The translations under genes and the position numbers were made by a program. From contig URQO01000080.1 in assembly GCA_900550135.1 (NCBI GenBank), positions 1 to 6,383 of the forward strand: 6,383 nucleotides of DNA, in the 5' to 3' direction. Of the stretch, positions 1 to 6,200 are shown in pieces. Source of the DNA: an uncultured Eubacterium sp. (GTDB taxonomy: Bacteria; Bacillota; Clostridia; Lachnospirales; Lachnospiraceae). Every line of letters starts with the position of its first letter. Position 1 is the stretch's first letter. The notes beneath the pieces were generated by a model, which saw only the letters and a program-made list of their open reading frames with translations, had not been told where the DNA came from and did not search any database.

Positions 1-713
1 CTTGGAGTTTTGGCTTTTGTCTTAACAGGCTCTTTTTGTTTTTCATTTAACTTTTCCAGTTTTTGAAGAAACTCTGCTTCTTCGTTTGGATTTTCATTTT
101 TTATTAAGTCATAATCAATGTCAAGCAAATTTTCGACTGCTTCAGAACCATCTTTAATATACATAATTCTTTCAACAATTCTTTCTCCATTTTTATATTT
201 ATAATATAATATGGCTATTGTATTCTCTCCTATATGATGGTAACTAATCATCTTATTACCGTCATAACGTTCTGTTATAGTATCCGGATCAATTATTTTA
301 ACAACTTTTAAATTAGTTCCCACTTCAATGTACTTATCAAACAATTTTTTTGAAGGAATCTTTGATACAAACCATCCATCTATAAGTTCTACTCCCCTAA
401 AAGTCATTATGAGATAATGACTTTTATCTGTCTTATATATTGCGTAATAATTATCTTTTTTACCCATTCTCCAATACGGTTCAGCACCTATATCTTCCGA
501 TAATTTATATATATTTGTCGGACTTATATTTCTAAAACCTAAAATACCGTATGTGGCAGTGCACCATTTCGGTTTATTGATATCAATTTTAGATATTTTT
601 GTTACCTTAACATTGTTGTCAGTAACTGGTAGTTTTTTATTTTCCGCCGATACCGTGGTTGTCATAAGTAATACTGATATTAATATAATGCTTATTGCTA
701 TTCTATTTCTCAT
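1..713 (-). CDS. Secreted protein, probable immunity partner of the orphan tip (3' end missing)
   Basis: The frame is open from the ATG at 713 to the left edge, giving 237 visible residues and no stop. The start is fixed by AGGAGG 8 nt upstream. Residues 1-23 form a clear Sec signal peptide: MRNR, then a hydrophobic core, ending VSA for signal peptidase I cleavage. The mature part contains WRMGKKDNYYAIYKTD, HYLIMTFRGVELIDGWF and then VGTNLKVVKIIDPDT followed by ISYHHIGENTIAILYY. The latter resembles the 'G-x-x-x-x-x-V-x-x-I-D-P ... S-Y-H' pattern of small secreted Firmicutes proteins, possibly of SmpA/BLIP-like fold (tentative). The visible end is a charged, helical, Lys/Glu-rich segment. Sitting 12 bp after the orphan toxin tip, it occupies the immunity-gene position. 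Its export implies that the tip acts outside the cytoplasm. The family is not recognised. Confidence 0.85.
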   Translation of the reverse strand, partial: MRNRIAISIILISVLLMTTTVSAENKKLPVTDNNVKVTKISKIDINKPKWCTATYGILGFRNISPTNIYKLSEDIGAEPYWRMGKKDNYYAIYKTDKSHYLIMTFRGVELIDGWFVSKIPSKKLFDKYIEVGTNLKVVKIIDPDTITERYDGNKMISYHHIGENTIAILYYKYKNGERIVERIMYIKDGSEAVENLLDIDYDLIKNENPNEEAEFLQKLEKLNEKQKEPVKTKAKTP

Positions 714-721
714 TCTTTTTG

Positions 722-727
722 CCTCCT
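722..727 (-). promoter_or_regulatory. Ribosome-binding site of the exported partner gene, overlapping the orphan stop codon
   Basis: AGGAGG lies 8 nt before the ATG at 713 and overlaps the TAG stop (728-726) of the orphan toxin gene. This arrangement favours translational coupling of the two genes. Confidence 0.88.
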
Positions 728-1502
728 ATTCTATTCTTAATGCTGTTTTAGGCACTACTATATACTGTATTCCCGAACCATATTCAACAGTTCCCACTTT
801 TCTATACTGATTATATCTTTCATCTATCGCATACTGTAACCATTTTACTGTACTCGGCGTATTATTTCCTTTTAGTTTGAAAATTCCACCTTTCCAACCT
901 GATTTAAAGTACCATCCGTCCTCTTTTCTTATCATAAAATGGAAGCTATCTCCAAATTTTGTACTATAATATGCCTCTTCCGTCATTGTTCGCAGTGCAA
1001 TTAAATAATGATTTTCATCTGTTTCATAATAAGGATTATTATCTCTTCCTTTTAACAATACTATCTCCTTGCCCATTGCCTCGTAATCAGCCTTTACCCA
1101 TTGTGCCACTGTACTACATGGATAATATTTTGAGCCATCCCCGAATCCATATCCACTAAATATTCCCGGGAAAAAACTCATCCCATGTGTATGTGGGTTC
1201 AACCAACAATTTGTGGCAAATCCATAACAGTTCGTATTATATAGCCCCATACTTTCAAAAAACAAAGACTGGGTATCACAATAACTTACATATTGATCCA
1301 CATCATAATCATTCTGACCATCATAATAAAATCCACTTTCATCATCAAAATAATATGATTTATATCCTATATGATTTGCTTTAAAGATTTCATTAAAATC
1401 TGAAGCACACTCATAAGCAACTACATTCCCCCAGCAATCATAAAGAATTGATGCAAATGGATATCCTGATTCAGACCACAATCCTATTACAGTTCCTTCC
1501 AA
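726..1502 (-). CDS. Orphan RHS toxin tip: degenerate RHS core plus predicted cysteine-enzyme domain
   Basis: The gene encodes 258 residues if started at TTG 1502; an ATA start at 1535 would add 11. Residues 1-76 are a degenerate RHS core: GTVIGL, YDCWGN, NHIGYKSYYFDDESGFYY. The usual LQSRYYD...GRFINAD is replaced by a divergent sequence ending VSYCD. Residues 81-258 are a different tip. It has NCYGFA around Cys92, PGIFSG at 112-117, a WVKADYEAMG helix, HYLIAL at 165-170, and FHFMIRKEDGWYFKSG with His188. This order (NCYxxA, PGxxSG, xYLIAL, xHFxRxxDGxWxxKxG) recalls uncharacterised bacterial 'NCYAYA' proteins thought to be papain/NlpC- or transglutaminase-like, which I cannot confirm. No signal peptide or shell is present, so the product cannot be exported alone. 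The 12-bp gap to the next gene indicates an operon with its immunity partner. It may serve as a recombination reservoir for the upstream RHS gene. Confidence 0.8.
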   Translation of the reverse strand: MEGTVIGLWSESGYPFASILYDCWGNVVAYECASDFNEIFKANHIGYKSYYFDDESGFYYDGQNDYDVDQYVSYCDTQSLFFESMGLYNTNCYGFATNCWLNPHTHGMSFFPGIFSGYGFGDGSKYYPCSTVAQWVKADYEAMGKEIVLLKGRDNNPYYETDENHYLIALRTMTEEAYYSTKFGDSFHFMIRKEDGWYFKSGWKGGIFKLKGNNTPSTVKWLQYAIDERYNQYRKVGTVEYGSGIQYIVVPKTALRIE

Positions 1503-1535
1503 ATCCTTCTCAAAGAAAACACGACTACTCTTTAT
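1275..1535 (-). repeat. Degenerate RHS-core segment of the orphan cassette
   Basis: The translated frame here (including bases 1503-1535 before the TTG) aligns with residues 919-1004 of the main protein. SSRVFFEKDLEGTVIGL matches KNRIYYEKNKQGDVIGL, YDCWGNV matches YDAWGEI, and NHIGYKSYY matches NHITYRGYY. Identity fades after GFYY. The shared block is the expected homology arm for replacing one C-terminal tip with another. Confidence 0.72.
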
Positions 1536-1545
1536 GTTTTTATTT

Positions 1546-1553
1546 CCTCCTTT
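1546..1553 (-). promoter_or_regulatory. Strong Shine-Dalgarno without a standard start codon
   Basis: AAAGGAGG on the minus strand is an excellent ribosome-binding site, but no ATG, GTG or TTG in the orphan-gene frame follows at normal distance. The only start-like in-frame codon is ATA at 1535-1533, 10 nt after GGAGG. The first standard start, TTG at 1502, is 43 nt away. Either ATA is used or an original ATG has mutated. Confidence 0.75.
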
Positions 1554-1604
1554 TGCATTTTAATAATTCTTATGTATACCGTCCATTTTGATTTATTTCA
1601 TCTT

Positions 1605-1632
1605 ATCATAAAAACCTACAAAAAAACTCCAA
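1605..1632 (-). promoter_or_regulatory. Possible weak sigma-A-type promoter for the orphan cassette
   Basis: On the minus strand, TTGGAG (1632-1627) and TATGAT (1610-1605) are separated by 16 bp, which includes T-rich runs. The -35 is a poor match (three of six). The location suits a promoter: after the terminator and about 70 nt before the Shine-Dalgarno/ATA start region. This is only a candidate, since such matches are common in AT-rich DNA. Confidence 0.3.
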
Positions 1633-1722
1633 GTGTCATGTTCTGTCAGTTAGGTGTAAAATGCTGTTATTAAATCAATTTTTTTCTAAAAATTCAAGAT
1701 ATTTTTTGTTTAAAATTTTCAA

Positions 1723-1764
1723 AATAAAAGACAAGCTACCATTACTGATAACTTGTCTTTTATT
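1723..1764 (-). terminator. Rho-independent terminator after the lipoprotein gene
   Basis: A perfect 13-bp inverted repeat (arms 1723-1735 and 1752-1764, core AAAAGACAAG / CTTGTCTTTT) surrounds a 16-nt loop. On the minus strand the second arm runs into TTTTATTTTG, a reasonable U-tract, about 110 nt after the lipoprotein stop. It could work in both directions, but the only genes here are on the minus strand. It separates the first toxin/immunity module from the orphan cassette. Confidence 0.8.
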
Positions 1765-1872
1765 ACATTGCTTTATACCATTTAAGCTTAAACTTATTTC
1801 AAATACATCTTTCCAAATAAAACTTCTTATCTGCAATAATTTGTTGGTTTGCTGTAAAAATTTGTTTTAAAC

Positions 1873-2511
1873 CTATTTTTTGAACTTCATTATTTTTTTC
1901 CCATTCTTTACAGTTATGACTCCACTATTGTAACTTACAGAAAATTCACCTGGTATATATTCTCCTTTGTCAAGTTTAAAACTTCTTACATATTTATCAC
2001 TAAACATGCTCTCTACTTTCAAATATATGTTGTCATTCTTTTCTATTAAATAACCAACATATTTAGAAAATTCAATAACCGGCGTTTCAAACTTCTTTGA
2101 TTTTTTTCCTGTTTTTTGATTATAATAAACACTTTCCCATACATTACTTCCCAAAGTTCTTTTTCCTCTAACTACATCCTTTGATATTTTTTCAAACACA
2201 TAGCCATCTCCACTTTGAATACCTGTTTCTATCACTTTTGTTCCGTCACTATTAAAAATCATATATTGATATTTCGACTCTGTATTATTATTTTCATAAT
2301 CAGTAATATCATAAATCAAAATATGATTATTCTTTTTTATTACCCTATCTTTATCCTTTATATTTGTTATCTCTTCCCACTTGATATTGCTACTAATAGT
2401 TGTAACCTCAGACTTTTTAACCGTGGTGTTACTCTGCTCTTTCTTTGCACTATTACCACATCCACTGCATAAACATATTACCAACAATATTGATAAAACT
2501 TCTTTCCTCAT
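1873..2511 (-). CDS. Small lipoprotein, probable immunity protein for the RHS toxin
   Basis: The gene encodes 212 residues from the ATG at 2511, chosen for its AGGAGG site. The N terminus is a lipoprotein signal: charged MRKE, a hydrophobic stretch, then LCSGC with Cys18 as the likely lipidated residue. Cys at position -3 is atypical for a lipobox but tolerable. A Lys/Ser/Thr-rich linker follows to about residue 40. The rest looks beta-rich with alternating aromatic and polar residues (YMIFNSDGTKV, YYNQKTGKKSKKF, SVSYNSGVITVKNGK), possibly propeller-like; I recognise no family. It lies directly downstream of the RHS toxin tip, the standard place for the cognate immunity gene. A protein anchored outside the membrane suits neutralising a wall-degrading toxin. 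The lipoprotein call is strong; the immunity role is inferred from position and location. Confidence 0.85.
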   Translation of the reverse strand: MRKEVLSILLVICLCSGCGNSAKKEQSNTTVKKSEVTTISSNIKWEEITNIKDKDRVIKKNNHILIYDITDYENNNTESKYQYMIFNSDGTKVIETGIQSGDGYVFEKISKDVVRGKRTLGSNVWESVYYNQKTGKKSKKFETPVIEFSKYVGYLIEKNDNIYLKVESMFSDKYVRSFKLDKGEYIPGEFSVSYNSGVITVKNGKKIMKFKK

Positions 2512-2673
2512 ATTAACCTCCTCACTTTTTATAAATTTCATGTTTTAAACACTGCTTATTCTTTTATAGCCTTATTTTTATAAATGTAATACCATGCTTT
2601 TATATAAATGTCTTTTTCACATATTATGCTACAACACTTTATTTCATAAAATAATTTCTAAGTAGATATAAAT
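2512..2673 (-). other. Intergenic gap between RHS toxin and lipoprotein gene
   Basis: These 162 bases are very AT-rich. I see no convincing GC-containing terminator hairpin and no convincing promoter pair, only AT-only palindromic runs. The lipoprotein gene could therefore be cotranscribed with the RHS gene, or use a promoter too weak to recognise by eye. Confidence 0.5.
2517..2522 (-). promoter_or_regulatory. Ribosome-binding site deciding the lipoprotein start
   Basis: AGGAGG on the minus strand sits 5 nt before the ATG at 2511. The earlier in-frame ATG at 2541 has no comparable site, and starting there would put a charged ten-residue extension in front of the lipoprotein signal. The start at 2511 is therefore preferred. 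Confidence 0.88.
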
Positions 2674-3246
2674 TTATTTATATTTAAAAAACTTATGCTG
2701 TATTCCATGAACACTATCATTCTTAAATTTACATATATTATGATTTCTAGTAATCTTAACTTCCTTACCAGAATAAGGCTGTTTTTTGTCAGCAAAATAT
2801 ACTGCCCCTTTAGTTGGATCATCTATTATTCTCAAATATGCTTGCACTACATATTTTATTATTTCATTAAAATATTTTCTTTCATATCCACCCACACCTT
2901 TACCTGTATTTAGATATTTTCTCATCTTGATTCCTTGAGCATTTATTATCCCATAAAATTCTTTTGGTGTTAGAACATCATTTAAACTCCACTTTTTCCA
3001 TCTGTATCTATTTACACGATTCAAAGCAACGTATGCACAAGCAACTGATTCCACACTACAATGAGAGCTCAAGCATTCTCCCGTTACCATTCTAATTAAT
3101 TTTTTAACTTTACCTTTATAAAATCGTGTATGTGGATATTTTGAAGATAGTATTTCATATATGGATACACTCTTCTTATAAAGCTTTTTATATTGAGAAT
3201 ATGTTTTTACCCCCAAATATATTAGAGCAATTGCACTAACACATCT
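2674..3246 (-). other. Toxin tip of the RHS protein: SleB/CwlJ-like (Hydrolase_2) cell wall hydrolase domain
   Basis: This is the roughly 190-residue region after the RHS boundary motif (residues 1036-1225). Residues 1082-1206 follow the SleB/Hydrolase_2 pattern. LIRMVTGEC matches the family's helix with the catalytic GE (Glu1092, codon 3078-3076). VACAYVALNRV matches the 'VAxVxLNRV' helix. YLRIIDDPTKGAVYF matches 'vldGxxDPTxGAxyF'. ITRNHNICKF resembles the closing 'IGxHxFY' segment. Known family members cleave peptidoglycan, often as lytic transglycosylases during spore germination. As an RHS tip it would attack the wall of a neighbouring cell (inference). The match is from remembered motifs, not a profile search. 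Confidence 0.68.
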
Positions 3247-6200
3247 TCCAGACTCATCTCTATACTTCACCGGATTACCATCACAATATACATATATGTT
3301 ATTTCTAAATATGCTATCATCGTTTCCCACATAATTAACGTCATCCGCATTAATAAATCTTCCTACTTCTGCATCATAATATCGGCTCTGCAAATAATAA
3401 AATCCAGTTTCATTATCTTTATAGTAACCTCTGTATGTAATATGATTTAATGCAAACGGTATTTCATTTCCTTCATAACATAATTTTTGTGTTATTTCTC
3501 CCCATGCATCATAGGAGTATGTTGCTATTTCCACACCACGTGAATCCAAAAGTCCGATTACGTCTCCCTGCTTATTTTTTTCGTAATAGATTCTGTTTTT
3601 CAACAAGCTTCCATCTATATCGTTTAACTGGCTGTATTCAAATCCGATCACTTCATCGTTTCCATCATAAAAATACCATATATCATACTTTTTGCCGGTA
3701 ACTTTATATGTAACCACTTCACGTATAAGTTTAAATTCATCCCATTCATAATCAACAGACATTTCATTTGTTTCTTTGTGAGTTCTTAATCCATCATTAT
3801 TATATTTATACGAAATTCTATTATCATTACTATAAATTATATTAGACAGCATTCTTCCTCTTGTCCATTCAAATTTTTCTCCATTAATGTATTCTATAGG
3901 ATTTCCTACCTCATCATATGTAATTTTTTGACCATTATATTGCGTCAATTGATCTGCCCACTCATTATTTTCATAACTATATTTTATATCCGTATCATCT
4001 TTAAGATTTCCCTCATCATCTATGGTTTTCTTATGTTTTGCTGCGACATTGCCTGTGCTGGTATATCCATAAGTACAACCTTTCCTGTTTATATAATCCA
4101 ACTCCTTTGTAATTCTTCCATGTACGTCATATGAATATTTATATAATGTTTGGTCTCCTAACTTTATTTCTGTAATGTTTCCTGCCGCATCATATATATA
4201 CTCAAATGCTTTGCTATTGCCATATATATTCAAATTAAATGTTGTCTTTTTGTTTGACACTTCTATTTCCTCACTTTCTAAAATAGTTTTATCAAACAAC
4301 TTTGAATATAGGCTTGTTTTAACACTTTTTCCATTATTTTCTGTCTGTGTTTTAATACTGTCATTATTATACAATGTATTAGTAATTATTGATTGCTCGT
4401 CACCCACTATTTGTTCATTCTTAGATGTTTTATACGTTTTATTATCTCCCAGTATATCTTTGAATGAATATGATGTTGTTGTATTTGTTACGTTTCCTTC
4501 CTCATCCTTTACAGTATTTATTTCCTTTGTAAACCCATCATCTCTTGATACCTGAACTTTATTATCACTATATGTATAGACATAATTTACGTCCTTATCT
4601 TCGGTTTTATCAGTAAACGATATTGGCTGTCCATTAGCATTATAATTTATTACATATGATGGTTCTTTATTATCATTAAAATAAGTTTCTGATTTTAATG
4701 CTACTGATTCAACATCATTCTCTGCAACTTTTATATCAGTAATAACTGTTCTCATATCTTGACCATTACCATATGTCGTTGCGTTTACCTTTTTACTTAT
4801 AATTTCTCCAATTTCAACATTGCTTTCTTCCTGTTCTTTTTTTATAGCAGTAGTGCTATACTTAACCAACTCAGTGTTACCTACTTTAAATGAACTCAAC
4901 TCTCCATCAGCATAGGACATGCCATAACCGGTTTTTTGATCACATATATACACTATATTTCCTTCATCATATGTATATGTTATGCATATAGTTTGATTTT
5001 TATCTTTTGAGTTTTCTTCAATAATTGCTGTATTATTACCTTTGTCATCATAAAAATATTTTGTGATTTTATTTAGAGACTCATCTCCATAATCCATAAC
5101 TATTTTCTTTATATCTCCCCTATAAATATTTCGTACATAGGAGATTGTAATTCCATTTTCTTCTTCCGAATACTCCGTGTCATACAGACCCTTATGTACT
5201 TCTGCTGAATATGCGCCAAGCCTGTCTGTCCCTTTATTTTGTGGATTATCTGTCTTTCTTGGATTTGTTGTTCCAAAATCATCTGAATCTTTTAGTTCAT
5301 CAAAATCTGAATCCTTTAACCATGGATCTGTTCCTTCCTTATATTCTCTTACATCTGTCCATCCGTCACCATCACTATCTTTACCATCTTCGTTTTTAAC
5401 AGCGGGATCTGTTCCTATCGTAAATACCTCATACCCATCAGGCAAGCCATCACCATCGCTATCCTGTTGATATTTAACGTTTTCTTCTGTACTATCTTCA
5501 GACTTTGTATTCCACAATGTCTTAAAGTCCCATATCTCATATCCGTCTTCCAATCCATCACCATCTGTATCAATGCTCGTCTGCTCATATGACACAGATG
5601 TTACTTCATTTCCGTTATCACCTATACTCTCTTCAGATTTTCTTTCTAAAGTAACGATTTTGCTTAAATTATTTGTAGCTCCAAAAAGTGATTGTGGATA
5701 TGCATTTTCAATAGCTATTACTCTAATGTCCGCAAATGTTCCCAACTCTTTTTTGTCAAGTACAAAATCCTGCCCTGTTGTATTCCCAACATATTCAAAT
5801 TTATTTTTGTTCCTTACATATACATCATATTCAAATGTTTTGTCACTGAATTTTTCCCATTCTAATAAAAGATTATCTCCCTCATCGGTTGCTGTTATGT
5901 CAAAACTTCCATCATATTTACTATCTATTTTTTCTACATCCTCATAAAATACATATAAAAATGTTGACTTTTCTGAAGATGATGGTGAATACAAATTTAC
6001 AAATGCGTTTGATTCTTCACTTGTTGCTTTTAATGCCAAACCATAATCATTATCTACACTCCCACATGCAATTTCCTTGGTCCATTCTGTTAATATATAT
6101 GTTGCATATCCTTCATCTTTGAAATTCTTTTCTTCAGCATAAATTTTATCCTCTATCTTTGGTTGATTATTCCATGTTATTTTGCTACTGTCCCAGTCAT

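Larger units (their letters stand above)
1503..1872 (-). other. Intergenic region between the two toxin/immunity modules
   Basis: These 370 bases hold a strong hairpin terminator (1723-1764), a weak candidate promoter (1605-1632) and a Shine-Dalgarno sequence (1546-1553). The segment 1765-1872 shows nothing recognisable beyond the AT-rich 3' trailer of the lipoprotein gene. Bases 1503-1535 are probably translated as an upstream extension of the orphan RHS gene. Confidence 0.65.

Noticed and set aside
1535..1558. Tiny minus-strand frame ATG CAA AAG GAG ... TAA (8 codons) over the orphan gene's Shine-Dalgarno, considered as a leader peptide.
   Set aside because: It has no ribosome-binding site of its own and no regulatory residue pattern; its ATG is best explained as chance.
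1..1633. The 11-mer CTTGGAGTTTT at 1-11 recurs inverted at 1623-1633.
   Set aside because: One copy is inside a coding frame and the other intergenic. There is no extended similarity, so this is probably chance.
2512..2541. Longer lipoprotein start at ATG 2541.
   Set aside because: No Shine-Dalgarno precedes it, and AGGAGG sits inside the extension just before the ATG at 2511.
2666..2683. AT-only palindrome (ATATAAAT/ATTTATAT) overlapping the RHS stop codon, considered as a terminator.
   Set aside because: It has no G or C in the stem and almost no loop, and such palindromes are expected by chance in this AT-rich DNA.
2674..3246. Reading the SleB-like domain as evidence of a spore germination gene.
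   Set aside because: It is fused in frame to an RHS core and boundary motif and followed by an immunity-like gene, which places it in a competition context.
4175..5947. Several plus-strand open frames of 80-126 codons (e.g. 4175-4555, 5573-5947) opposite the RHS gene.
   Set aside because: They are antisense shadows of a clearly coding minus-strand protein, with Ser/Leu/Phe-rich composition typical of reversed codons and no ribosome-binding sites.
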